A stretch of DNA of 64,000 nt. Origin: Sphingobacteriaceae bacterium GW460-11-11-14-LB5 (lineage in GTDB: Bacteria; Bacteroidota; Bacteroidia; Sphingobacteriales; Sphingobacteriaceae). The DNA is taken from NCBI GenBank assembly GCA_002151545.1, contig CP021237.1, positions 310,001-374,000 on the forward strand. Reading direction: 5' to 3'. Positions 17,506 to 26,229 of the stretch are shown here, in pieces (positions within the stretch are counted from its first letter, which is position 1; each line of letters begins with the position of its first letter). The position numbers were made by a program, and so were the translations under genes. The notes beneath the pieces were generated by a model. The model did not search any database and was not told where the DNA came from. It saw nothing but the letters and a program-made list of their open reading frames with translations.

Positions 17506-19851
17506 ATGAAAAAAATAACCACTATTTTTTTAATCTTCTTTATACCATTTCTGAGCACCTCGGCACAGCAGATCAGTCTAAAAAGCGAAGGTTTGAGCCT
17601 TAATTTGTCTGCTAAAGGACAAATAACTGCACTGTCGAACCCTGTTTCAGGTAAAAATTACCTCGCCACTGGCGAAAAAGCACCATTATTACAAATCCGG
17701 GTAGGCAAGGAGTGGTATCAGCCCGCTGAAGCTACTTTTAAATCGGGCATAATTACGTTCGTTTATCAGCCTGTAAAAGTTACAGTTCAGGTTAAAGTAG
17801 CCCAAAAGAAAACACACCTCACTTTTGAGTTGCTGAAAATGGAGGAGAAGGATAAAGTAAATGCAGTGGTTTGGGGATCTTACCCAACCATTATCAACAA
17901 AACGATTGGTGAAGTGGTCGGGGTGGTGCGCGATGGGGAATACGCTATCGGCATCCAGGCTTTAAATCCAAAAACAGTTGGCGGTGTTTTAAATAATGAT
18001 GAAGGTGCCAATGAATTACGCGGTTCAACTGCGATTGCACAATCTTATGGAAGTAGTTTGCAGGCATTTAGTTTGGATCGTTCGAAAGATCGAAAAATTA
18101 CCGTTTGGGGCCGCCCCGAAATGCCTGTAAAGGCCATTCCAAACGAAACCACCATAGGTTCTAAAATCGCTCTTTTTGGATGTGCTGAGCCACAGGTTTT
18201 ATCACGCATTGGCGCAATTGAGGTAGCAGAAGGTCTTCCTCATGCACTGATTAATGGCGTTTGGTTCAAACAATCGCCCGAGACCGGAAGCGCCTATCTG
18301 ATCTCTGATTTTAATGAAAAAACAGTCGATGCCATGCTGGATTATACGCAGCAGGCCGGTTTGGCTTCATTGTATCACGAGGGGCCCTTTAAATCATGGG
18401 GGCATTTTATTTTGGATGCTAATGCTTTTCCAAACGGACTAGCGGGGATGAAAGCCTGTGTGGATAAAGCCAGTAAAAAAGGTTTAAGAATTGGGGTACA
18501 TACCCTGAGCACTTTTATTAATACCAACGACCCTTATGTAACACCAATTCCCGATAAACGTCTTTCCATAACAGGTTCATCGGTTTTGACTGAAAATATA
18601 AGTGCAACTGCAAATGAAATCCCGGTTTTATCTGATCAATATTTTAAAAATATAAAATCCAGTACGTTACATGCGGTAAAAATCGGAGATGAAATCATTC
18701 GTTTTAGAGAGGTTTCGGCAGCGGCGCCATATAAATTATTGGATTGCCAGCGGGGCATGTATGGTACAAAAGCTGTTGATCATCCAAAAGGTGAAACGGC
18801 CGGTATGCTGTTCGATTATCCATATAATACTTTGTTTCCTAATTTCGAATTACAACAGGAAATCGCGGGGAATCTGAGTCGTTTCTTTAATGAAACTGGT
18901 GTTTCTCATATGGATTTTGATGGCCATGAAGGTTGTTTATCGGCAGGTGAAGGTGAATATGGGATGCAGGTTTTTGCCGATAAAGTAATTAAGGATACCA
19001 AACAGACTTTGGTAAATGGCACAAGCCGCTCTTACCACTACTACTGGCATCTTTGTCATTACTGGAATTGGGGAGAGCCCTGGTATGGTGGATTCCGCGA
19101 ATCTCAGGGCGATTACCGTTTAGAAAACCAGCCTTTTCTTGAGCGTAATTACATGCCCAATATGTTGGGATGGTTTTTACTTTCATCAACAACTACCGAA
19201 GAGGATATTGAATGGATGATGGCCCGTGCTGCGGGTTATCATGCAGGTTTTGCATTGGTAGCCCGATATAAAAGCCTTCAAACCAACCCGAATACGGGCA
19301 AGTTACTTGCATTGGTTAAACTTTGGCAGGAAGCCTACAGGTCGAACATTTTCTCTGCTGAACAGACTGCCCGATTGAAAAAACCGGAAAACGATTTTCA
19401 TCTTGAAAAAGTAAATAACAGCTGGAAACTGTATCCCTTTAAGAAATACAAATTTGAACATGAGAAGAAAAACCTTCAACCGGGCGAGCCTACTTTTTCT
19501 CAATGGGAATTTACAAACAAAGAAGCAGAACAGCCGCTTAATTTTACCTTAACCTTTATGGGTAAAGAAGGAAAAATCAGCAATCCCTGGTTAGAATTAG
19601 ATGGTTATTTTAAAATGGAATTACCTGGCGACTACGAAGCGGGAAGTTCATTGGTTTGTGATGGAACCAGCATCAAGTTGTATAACAAGAAAGGTGCTTT
19701 TATGAAGAATATTGCTTTAAAACAAACGATTCCTGTGCTAAAAGCTGGAAAACACATGATAAAATTTGATTGCCAGTTTACGGAAGATCAAGAATTAACC
19801 AATCGATTTATTATTAAAACCATAGGCAACCCGGAAATCATTTCGAAATAA
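17506..19851 (+). CDS. Secreted TIM-barrel-like probable glycoside hydrolase, family not recognised
   Basis: The 781-residue protein has a clean signal peptide ending STSAQ (about residue 20). Residues 21-240 are beta-rich. Residues 250-620 look like a TIM barrel of the clan-D type: LYHEGPFKSWGHF, KGLRIGVHTLSTF, then VSHMDFDGHEG (about 465-475), whose Asp residues are candidates for the catalytic nucleophile, followed by SRSYHYYWHLCHYWNWG. A beta-rich tail closes the protein. I do not recognise a numbered GH family. The operon suggests action on a mannose-containing glycan, possibly removing a side-chain sugar. It starts 40 bp after the GH38-like gene. Confidence 0.6.
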   Translation: MKKITTIFLIFFIPFLSTSAQQISLKSEGLSLNLSAKGQITALSNPVSGKNYLATGEKAPLLQIRVGKEWYQPAEATFKSGIITFVYQPVKVTVQVKVAQKKTHLTFELLKMEEKDKVNAVVWGSYPTIINKTIGEVVGVVRDGEYAIGIQALNPKTVGGVLNNDEGANELRGSTAIAQSYGSSLQAFSLDRSKDRKITVWGRPEMPVKAIPNETTIGSKIALFGCAEPQVLSRIGAIEVAEGLPHALINGVWFKQSPETGSAYLISDFNEKTVDAMLDYTQQAGLASLYHEGPFKSWGHFILDANAFPNGLAGMKACVDKASKKGLRIGVHTLSTFINTNDPYVTPIPDKRLSITGSSVLTENISATANEIPVLSDQYFKNIKSSTLHAVKIGDEIIRFREVSAAAPYKLLDCQRGMYGTKAVDHPKGETAGMLFDYPYNTLFPNFELQQEIAGNLSRFFNETGVSHMDFDGHEGCLSAGEGEYGMQVFADKVIKDTKQTLVNGTSRSYHYYWHLCHYWNWGEPWYGGFRESQGDYRLENQPFLERNYMPNMLGWFLLSSTTTEEDIEWMMARAAGYHAGFALVARYKSLQTNPNTGKLLALVKLWQEAYRSNIFSAEQTARLKKPENDFHLEKVNNSWKLYPFKKYKFEHEKKNLQPGEPTFSQWEFTNKEAEQPLNFTLTFMGKEGKISNPWLELDGYFKMELPGDYEAGSSLVCDGTSIKLYNKKGAFMKNIALKQTIPVLKAGKHMIKFDCQFTEDQELTNRFIIKTIGNPEIISK

Positions 19852-19888
19852 ATAATTTTTAATCAGCTGGTTCAAAAACTAAAAATAT

Positions 19889-21163
19889 ATGAGAAGTTAT
19901 TATGCGTTAATAGGATTATTATTTGCCTTTGCAAGTAGTTCCGCACAAGTCAAAAATGGTGAATTTAAAATTCAGAACGAAGCTTATTTTCCATTTGTAA
20001 AAAACAAAGCCCTGGAAGTAATGAAATCAGGATTTAATGCTGGCGATGGCTATCGCGAAGTATGGATCCGCGATTACAACACTTTTATCGGACTGGCCGC
20101 CCAGGTAAATCAAAAGGAAGTTTTGAAAGAAAACCTGTTGGTTTTTTGCAGAATGCAGGGGGAAGATGGCAATATAATAGATGGATTTACCCCGATTGAA
20201 AAAGTAGGTACTGCTGCATCCGATTTTTCATATTCGAAATTAGAGTCTCGTTATGCCGCGCACAAGAATACCGTCGAAACCGATCAGGAAAGCTCTTTGG
20301 TTCAGGCCGTTTACAAATACATTCAACTAACAGGCGATCGAAGTATTTTGGACGAAAAAGTAGGTGATAAAACGGTCGGTAAACGATTGGAGTGGGCTAT
20401 GGATTTCCTCATGAAAAACCGGTTTAACAAACAATACGGGTTAATTATAGGCGCTACAACAGCCGATTGGGGCGACGTACAACCTGAACACGGTTGGGGA
20501 GTTGATTTGGATCATAATACACACACGGCTATTGATATTTACGATAATGCCATGTTTCTGATCGCTTTAAATAACCTGACGGAAATGCTGCCGGCAATTC
20601 AGCAAAAATGGAATGTGATCAAAAAAGAAGTAGCCCAAAACTGCCGGAAGTATTTATGGGATAAAAAAGCGCAAAAGTTTATTCCGCATATTTATCTGAA
20701 AGGTTCGCCTTTCCCTGCGGATTTTGATGAGCATAAGATTTACTATTTCGGCGGGACCACCATTGCCATTGAAGCCGGATTGTTGAGTAAAAAGGAAGTA
20801 AAAGTATCGTTGGATGAAATGGTGAAAAGGGTAAAACAGGCGGGCGCCGGCTCAATAGGATTAACCTTATATCCGCCTTACCCGAAGGGATATTTTGAAA
20901 ACAAAATTATGAACCCCGAGTACAGTTACCAAAACGGTGGCGATTGGACCTGGTTTGGCGGCCGAATGATTCAGCAGTTAATTAAGTATGGATTTGTTGA
21001 AGAAGCGTATGAACAAATGCTTCCGATGGTGAAAAGGGTAAAAGACAATAATGGTTTTTATGAATGGTATTCGGTAGATAATAAACCAAGAGGCTCGGGA
21101 ACTTTTAGGGGCGAAGCCGGCGTTTTGTATACCGCCATTATGATGTTCGAAAAGCTGAAATAA
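19889..21163 (+). CDS. Secreted six-hairpin glycosidase-like protein
   Basis: The 424-residue protein has a signal peptide ending ASSSAQ (about residue 20). The rest fits an (alpha/alpha)6 barrel: GYREVWIRDYNTFI near residue 52, where the Arg-Asp pair recalls GH63/GH37/GH125-type sites; TADWGDVQPEHGWG near 193; WTWFGGRM near 355; and FYEWYSVDNKP near 390. It could be a glucosidase, trehalase-like enzyme or alpha-mannosidase of a distant family. In a mannoside operon a GH125-like exo-mannosidase is attractive, but the motifs do not settle it. It is the last gene of the plus-strand run that starts with the GntR gene; no strong hairpin terminator was seen after it. Confidence 0.6.
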   Translation: MRSYYALIGLLFAFASSSAQVKNGEFKIQNEAYFPFVKNKALEVMKSGFNAGDGYREVWIRDYNTFIGLAAQVNQKEVLKENLLVFCRMQGEDGNIIDGFTPIEKVGTAASDFSYSKLESRYAAHKNTVETDQESSLVQAVYKYIQLTGDRSILDEKVGDKTVGKRLEWAMDFLMKNRFNKQYGLIIGATTADWGDVQPEHGWGVDLDHNTHTAIDIYDNAMFLIALNNLTEMLPAIQQKWNVIKKEVAQNCRKYLWDKKAQKFIPHIYLKGSPFPADFDEHKIYYFGGTTIAIEAGLLSKKEVKVSLDEMVKRVKQAGAGSIGLTLYPPYPKGYFENKIMNPEYSYQNGGDWTWFGGRMIQQLIKYGFVEEAYEQMLPMVKRVKDNNGFYEWYSVDNKPRGSGTFRGEAGVLYTAIMMFEKLK

Positions 21164-21236
21164 TCCTTCAATACAAAACCATCTGACAATTGGTTCAGGC
21201 TGGAATTGAAGGCTTATATAAGCCAATGCTGATGCA

Positions 21237-21425
21237 TTGATATAAAATGCAGATACAATAATATAAAATGCAGGTGCGATAATATAAAATGCACATGTAA
21301 TAATATAAAGTGCACATGCGATAATATAAAATGCACATGCAATAATATAAAATGCGGATGCGATAATATAAAACGCTGGTACAGTAATATAAAATGTAGA
21401 TGCGATAATGTAAATTGCTTGCAAT
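21237..21425. repeat. Nine-unit 21-bp tandem repeat
   Basis: Nine units in exact 21-bp register (first unit 21237-21257, then every 21 bp to 21425). The shared core is ATAATATAAAATGC followed by a variable 7-mer such as ACATGCG. Units 2-6 differ at only a few bases; the first and the last three are more diverged, as expected for an ageing minisatellite. Because 21 is a multiple of three, the minus strand shows false open frames with 7-residue repeats; I do not regard these as genes. The array sits between the end of the mannoside operon and the GH110 promoter. Confidence 0.95.
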
Positions 21426-21456
21426 ACATTTTTTGCTGCCATTTAGTTTTTTTCAG

Positions 21457-21466
21457 CAAACGTTTG
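21457..21466. promoter_or_regulatory. Operator-like palindrome CAAACGTTTG (distal copy)
   Basis: A perfect 10-bp palindrome with the AACGTT centre typical of LacI-family operators. An identical copy lies 160 bp downstream at 21617. TGTCTGATAA, which overlaps its 3' end (21465-21474), recurs inverted as TTATCAGACA at 21572-21581. Confidence 0.5.
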
Positions 21467-21616
21467 TCTGATAATATATTTATAATAAACTCAACAATTC
21501 ACAACTATGCCGTAACCATGGTTTTTTGTTTTGGTTAATAGCGCTTAAATCAGTTATTTGTTTATGAAATCTTATCAGACAGCTTTTTATTGGCACCTGA
21601 TATTGTTGCGGTCGAA

Positions 21617-21626
21617 CAAACGTTTG
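21617..21626. promoter_or_regulatory. Operator-like palindrome CAAACGTTTG (proximal copy)
   Basis: Second exact copy of the palindrome, 21 bp before the -33 box of the proposed GH110 promoter. The two copies are 160 bp apart centre to centre, about 15 helical turns, which would allow looping by a LacI-type regulator. No such regulator gene is in the window. Confidence 0.5.
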
Positions 21627-21783
21627 AGCTAAAATTAAAGGCTTTTATTTGGCTAATAATGATGCTGCTTTTATAACTTTAGAGAACAAATTTTTACCAT
21701 AACAATTATGATGGCACAGGGTATATTAATAATATGCCTGTGGTCATTTCTAACCAAAGCCTATTTAATATTAAGATAATCAT

Positions 21784-23628
21784 ATGATGAGCTTACCGAA
21801 TGCATTGAAGCGCTTAAAAATTATAAGCCTATCCATTATATTTTTCAGTTTAACCCTTTCCCTAAGTGCGCAGACAAAAGTGAAAGTTTATCATCTTTCT
21901 ACTTACGGAATTATACCCAACAATGGAAAAAACAGTACATCAAAGTTATCGGAGGTACTTAAGAAGATTAAAAATGAAACAAAATACAATGACTCCGTAG
22001 TCGTAAAGTTTAAAAAAGGGCGATATGATTTTTATCCCGAAGGAGCCGCAATAAAAACGTATTACGTTTCCAATCACGATCAGAATAATCCGAAAACTGT
22101 TGGAATAGCACTGGAACAATTCAAAAACCTCACGATTGAAGGCAATGGTGCTGATTTAATGTTCCATGGGCGTATGCTTCCAGTTGCACTTGTGGAGGCA
22201 AGTAATGTAAAACTCCAAAACCTAAGTATCGATTTTGAAAAACCACAAATTGCACAGGTCAAAATTATTGAAAATGATACCATAAAGGGAAATATCGTTT
22301 TTGAAACCGCGCCATGGGTGAAATATTTGATCAAAGACAGCGTATTTTATAATACAGGAGAGGGATGGCAAATGCAACCAACATCGGGCATTGCATTTGA
22401 AGGCAAAACCAAACATATTGTTTTTAATACCGGAGATATCCGGGTAGGAACGAAAGGTGTTTCCGAAATATCACCAGGTAAAATAAGGGCTTACAACTGG
22501 AAAAACAAGAAGCTGGTTCCTGGTACTGTAATCGCCATGAGAAGCTGGGCGCGCCCTGCACCGGGTATCTTTGTGCATAAAGGTAAAAACATCAGTTTGG
22601 TGAATGTAAAAGTGCATTATGCTGAGGGCATGGGACTGTTGGCCCAGTTAACAGAAAATATTTATATGGATGGTTTCGGCGTGTGTTTAAGAGGCGATCA
22701 TGATCCAAGATATTTTACCACGCAAGCAGATGCAACACATTTTTCTGGTTGTAAAGGTATTATTACCTCAAAGAATGGCTTATATGAAGGGATGATGGAT
22801 GATGCGATTAACATACATGGTACCTACCTGAAATTAGTTAAAAAGATTGATAGCAAAACGGTTATTGGTAATTATATGCATAGCCAGAGTTATGGCTTTG
22901 ACTGGGGTTATGCAGGCGACAGTGTACAGTTTATCCAATCCAAAACAATGGAGCTGTGGGATGTTAAAAATACCATTGCCGCTATCGAACCCATAAGGGG
23001 CAATGAAAGCGATCCGATCAAATCATTTAAGATTGAATTTACAAAGGAGCTGGATGCAGAAATAGATCCTTCAAAACAGGATATCGGGATTGAAAACTTA
23101 ACCTGGACACCTGCCGTGCAATTTACCGGCAACACCATCAGGAATAATAGGGCAAGAGGAGCACTCTTCAGTACCCCCAAAAAAACATTGGTGGCCCGAA
23201 ATCTGTTTGACCATACATCCGGAACTGCTATTTTGCTCTGCGGCGACAGTAACGGCTGGTATGAAACCGGTGCCTGCAGGGACATAGAAATCACAGATAA
23301 TAAATTTGTGAATGCTTTAACCAGTATGTATCAGTTTACAAGTGCAGTTATCTCCATCTATCCGGAAATTCCGGATCTTAAGAACCAAAAGAAATATTTT
23401 CATTCGGGAATACGGATACATCATAATCAATTTGACACGTTTGACTATCCGATTTTATATGCAAAATCAGTTGATGGACTAACGTTTAGCGACAATAAAA
23501 TAATCATGAACAAAGAATATCCGGCATTTCATGCCAATAAAAATGTAATCAGTTTTAATCGTGTCGTTCGCGCGGATATCAGGAATAATTCGGTTAACGG
23601 ACAGGTAACAGATCTTTCCGTTAAATAA
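21784..23628 (+). CDS. GH110 exo-alpha-1,3-galactosidase
   Basis: The 614-residue protein has a signal peptide ending LSLSAQ (about residue 29). The body is a right-handed parallel beta-helix with the GH110 layout: an N-terminal HLSTYGI segment, CLRGDHDPR, ATHFSGCKG, GMMDDAINIHGTYL, then ARGALFST and AILLCGDSNGWYE. GH110 enzymes are inverting and remove terminal alpha-1,3-linked galactose, some only from branched blood-group-B-type structures and some also from linear ones; the sequence alone does not tell which. It appears to be a single-gene transcript with its own promoter and two palindromic operators upstream. Confidence 0.85.
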   Translation: MMSLPNALKRLKIISLSIIFFSLTLSLSAQTKVKVYHLSTYGIIPNNGKNSTSKLSEVLKKIKNETKYNDSVVVKFKKGRYDFYPEGAAIKTYYVSNHDQNNPKTVGIALEQFKNLTIEGNGADLMFHGRMLPVALVEASNVKLQNLSIDFEKPQIAQVKIIENDTIKGNIVFETAPWVKYLIKDSVFYNTGEGWQMQPTSGIAFEGKTKHIVFNTGDIRVGTKGVSEISPGKIRAYNWKNKKLVPGTVIAMRSWARPAPGIFVHKGKNISLVNVKVHYAEGMGLLAQLTENIYMDGFGVCLRGDHDPRYFTTQADATHFSGCKGIITSKNGLYEGMMDDAINIHGTYLKLVKKIDSKTVIGNYMHSQSYGFDWGYAGDSVQFIQSKTMELWDVKNTIAAIEPIRGNESDPIKSFKIEFTKELDAEIDPSKQDIGIENLTWTPAVQFTGNTIRNNRARGALFSTPKKTLVARNLFDHTSGTAILLCGDSNGWYETGACRDIEITDNKFVNALTSMYQFTSAVISIYPEIPDLKNQKKYFHSGIRIHHNQFDTFDYPILYAKSVDGLTFSDNKIIMNKEYPAFHANKNVISFNRVVRADIRNNSVNGQVTDLSVK

Positions 23629-23661
23629 TGCTCAAAGGAATCTTTACTTCCTAAAGTCAGA

Positions 23662-24027
23662 TTACCTAAACTGGCCTTTTTCCAATAGTGAAATTGTACT
23701 GAGCTGAATCTTATTTAACCTTTCCTGAAGTTCGAGGGCTTTGTTCTTTTCAGTGAGCAAAGCCTTTAACCTATCAACCTCTGCTGTCAGCCGTTTTTTT
23801 TCCTGTAGCTCGATCTTGGAGAAAACCTTTCCGCTTTCGTAATAGCTGAAAAAATTGTAATTCAGGAATTCACTCACGCGTACCAGCGTCAGGATATCAA
23901 TCGTTGCGGCATTCAGCATTTCCTGTGCCTTTGTTTTGCTGATCTCAAGCGCGGCAGCAATGTCTGAAACAGAAATATCTTTCTGCTTCATTTCCTTCCA
24001 GATCATTAAGCCTATATGCACACTCAT
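23662..24027 (-). CDS. Small helix-turn-helix protein with C-terminal coiled coil
   Basis: 121 residues. Residues 12-60 look like an XRE/lambda-repressor-type helix-turn-helix: KQKDISVSDIAAALEISKTKAQEML, then DILTLVRVSEFLNYNFF. Residues 70-110 form a heptad-like coiled coil (EVDRLKALLTEKNKALELQE), probably for dimerisation. Such short proteins are frequent in Bacteroidota; targets are unknown. It is transcribed away from the stress protein gene, sharing the 218-bp intergenic region with it. Confidence 0.7.
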   Translation of the reverse strand: MSVHIGLMIWKEMKQKDISVSDIAAALEISKTKAQEMLNAATIDILTLVRVSEFLNYNFFSYYESGKVFSKIELQEKKRLTAEVDRLKALLTEKNKALELQERLNKIQLSTISLLEKGQFR

Positions 24028-24245
24028 CTTGTATAATTTTAAAACATTGAAATTACGGAAAGCATAACGATTTAATCTTTTTTTGTGGTAATGATAATTA
24101 GTCTAAATATTTATTTAGCGGCTTGTAATAACTACATCACTTTTTAACGGAAGCGTTTGGTAGACAATCATTTTAATAACTGATGCTGCTCATATTTTTA
24201 ACCTCAGGTTTTTACAAACTTTATGCTAGTTAAACGGCATAGAAT

Positions 24246-25121
24246 ATGAAAAAGATCCTGGTAGCTGTTGATTTCTCTGCAGCGGCAGAGAACGCAGCTG
24301 ATTATGCAACCAATCTGGCCCATGGTATAGGTGCCCGGGTAGAACTGTTAAATGTTTTTCAGGTTCCGGAGTTTTCTCCTGCCGCCGCATCTCTGGTATG
24401 GCCGCTCGAAGAATATAAACTTATAGAGCAGGAGGCTAAAAAAGCCTTAAACCAACTGGTTGAAAAAGTTGAAGAAAAATATAAAATGGCCCATCATGAG
24501 CCTGGTTTTAAAGCAGAAGTGTTTGGAAGATCTGTTCGTGGCGAAGTAGAACAAGAGGTGAGTAAATATTTTGCTGATTGTAAAATGAACCTCGTGGTGG
24601 CGGGATTAAACCGGGCAGATAAGTTAACCAAAACACTTATGGGCAGTGTGGCCCGAAAAATCATCGAACAGGAAATACCTGTTTTGCTTATTCCTGCGGG
24701 ATATCGGTTTAAGAAACCAAAAAAAATCGCTTTCGCCACAGATTTTAGCCATAGCGATATCCCGGTTTTATGTACACTTGCCGAATTTGCAAAACCTTTT
24801 AATGCTGATATCCTCATTACACATACCGGTAATTCACAATCTGATCCGAGGCTTCACAAACAAGAAACCGAAGATTTTTTAAATCGGGTTGCCGATAGGG
24901 TTAACTATAGAAATATCTACCACAGGCATGTAAACAGTGAGCGGGTTCAAGATGGCTTAAACTGGATTGTCGAAAACGGACAGATCGATATTCTGGCCAT
25001 GGTGCACCGAAAACACAGTTTTTTTCATCGCCTGCTTAAAGGGAGCTATACCCTGAACATGTCTGATCATATTCAGATCCCGCTTTTGGTTTTACCTCCC
25101 GAACATTGTACCCCAATGTAA
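24246..25121 (+). CDS. Tandem-domain universal stress protein (UspA family)
   Basis: The 291-residue protein has two Usp folds. Domain 1 (1-155) starts MKKILVAVDFSAAAENAA and has GLNRADKLTKTLMGSVA, a near-standard ATP-binding Gly motif, followed by IPVLLIPAG. Domain 2 (158-291) has KIAFATDFSHSD and ends in IPLLVLPPEH, with a less complete nucleotide motif. Usp proteins are induced in stress and low oxygen in many bacteria. It stands 41 bp before the interrupted alcohol dehydrogenase gene. A single TCAC half-site of the CRP type lies at 24137, without a partner half. Confidence 0.9.
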   Translation: MKKILVAVDFSAAAENAADYATNLAHGIGARVELLNVFQVPEFSPAAASLVWPLEEYKLIEQEAKKALNQLVEKVEEKYKMAHHEPGFKAEVFGRSVRGEVEQEVSKYFADCKMNLVVAGLNRADKLTKTLMGSVARKIIEQEIPVLLIPAGYRFKKPKKIAFATDFSHSDIPVLCTLAEFAKPFNADILITHTGNSQSDPRLHKQETEDFLNRVADRVNYRNIYHRHVNSERVQDGLNWIVENGQIDILAMVHRKHSFFHRLLKGSYTLNMSDHIQIPLLVLPPEHCTPM

Positions 25122-25162
25122 CAGCTTATCATTATAAAATTCAATTCTTAAACAGACTATAT

Positions 25163-26197
25163 ATGTATCCCAAAACAATGAAAGCCGCAGTTATTCATGA
25201 ATATGGCGGACCACTGGCCATAGAAGAATTGCGGGTTAGACCGCTCAATCAATATGAGATTTTGGTTAAGGTAATTTCATGCGGAGTATGTCATACTGAT
25301 CTTCATGCTTGTAATGGAGACTGGCCGGTAAAATCAAAAATGCCGTTGGTGCCCGGCCATGAGGCCATCGGACTGGTAGCGGCAATGGACCATGATGTTA
25401 AAAGTGTTCAGGAAGGCGATGTAGTTGGAGTGCCCTGGTTGTACAGTGCTTGTGGTTGTTGCGAATTTTGCTTAACTGGTTGGGAAACATTGTGCTACGA
25501 GCAACAAAATGGAGGATAAAGTGTTGATGGAGGTTTTGCAGAATATGTAATTGCCGATTCGAGATATGTTGCCCATTTCCCTTCGCATGTAAATTTTGCA
25601 GAAATGGCACCCATTATCTGTGCCGGCGTTACCGTTTATAAAGGTTTAAAAGAAACTGATGCAAAAGCAGGCGAATGGGTTGCCATATCTGGTATTGGTG
25701 GCCTCGGCCATCTTGGTGTTCAATATGCAAAAGCGATGGGCTTTCAGGTTGCCGCAATTGATATTTCCAACGATAAACTGGAGATGGCTAGAAAACTGGG
25801 GGCAGATATTGTGGTTAATGCACAGGAACATGATCCAGGCGAATTTCTTAAAAAACAAACTGGTGGTATGCATGGTGTATTGGTAACGGCGGTAACGCCT
25901 GTTGCATTTAGCCAGGGGCTTTCAGCCTTGCGCAGAAAAGGTACTTTATCCCTAAATGGCTTACCTCCAGGCAGTTTTGATCTGCCTATATTCGATACCG
26001 TGTTGAATAGGATAACCATTAGAGGTTCAATTGTAGGCACAAGAAAAGATATGCAGGAAGCCATCGAATTTGCGGTAGACGGAAAGGTAAGGGCGCAGGT
26101 TAAAGGAGCAAAATTGGAAGACATTAATAATGTGTTTGATCAAATGAAAAAAGGAGAGATTGAGGGACGGATTGTCCTGGATATTTCTGGTGATTAG
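25163..26197 (+). pseudogene. adhP: Zinc alcohol dehydrogenase (AdhP-like) gene broken by one in-frame stop
   Basis: Two open frames in the same reading frame add up to one normal-length zinc alcohol dehydrogenase. The first part has the catalytic zinc segment SCGVCHTDLH, GHE and the structural zinc cysteines CGCCEFC. It ends at TAA 25517-25519; the coding continues straight on with SVDGGFAEYV and the NAD-binding GIGGLGHLG. In AdhP proteins a Tyr usually sits at the stop position (GYSVDGG), so one base change from TAT or TAC to TAA explains it. Unless this is a sequencing error, ethanol/acetaldehyde interconversion by this copy is lost. The ATG at 25163 is preferred over 25106, which overlaps the previous gene. 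Confidence 0.85.
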
Positions 26198-26229
26198 GTG
26201 TTTATTAATCAATATTTAACGATAAGAAG

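Larger units (their letters stand above)
21164..21783. other. 620-bp intergenic region with repeat array and operator palindromes
   Basis: No convincing gene lies here. It holds the nine-unit 21-bp tandem repeat, two CAAACGTTTG palindromes and an inverted repeat between them, and a plausible promoter for the GH110 gene: TTTG at 21648-21651 and TAACTTTA at 21674-21681, a near match to TAnnTTTG with a 22-bp spacer. Confidence 0.6.

Noticed and set aside
21237..21425. CRISPR array
   Set aside because: Units are contiguous 21-mers with no unique spacers, and no cas genes are in the window.
20978..21459. Minus-strand open frames with 7-residue repeats over the 21-bp array
   Set aside because: The open frames follow from a repeat unit divisible by three; they run into the end of a real gene and lack any start context or protein-like composition.
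24121..24245. CRP-type operator before the universal stress protein gene
   Set aside because: Only one TCAC half-site (24137) is present; the base positions for the other half read AATA, and no TAnnTTTG box is at the 51-bp distance seen in the other two promoters.
25106..26197. Two separate genes or stop-codon recoding at the alcohol dehydrogenase
   Set aside because: Neither half is a complete enzyme, both are in one frame, and nothing near the TAA suggests programmed readthrough.
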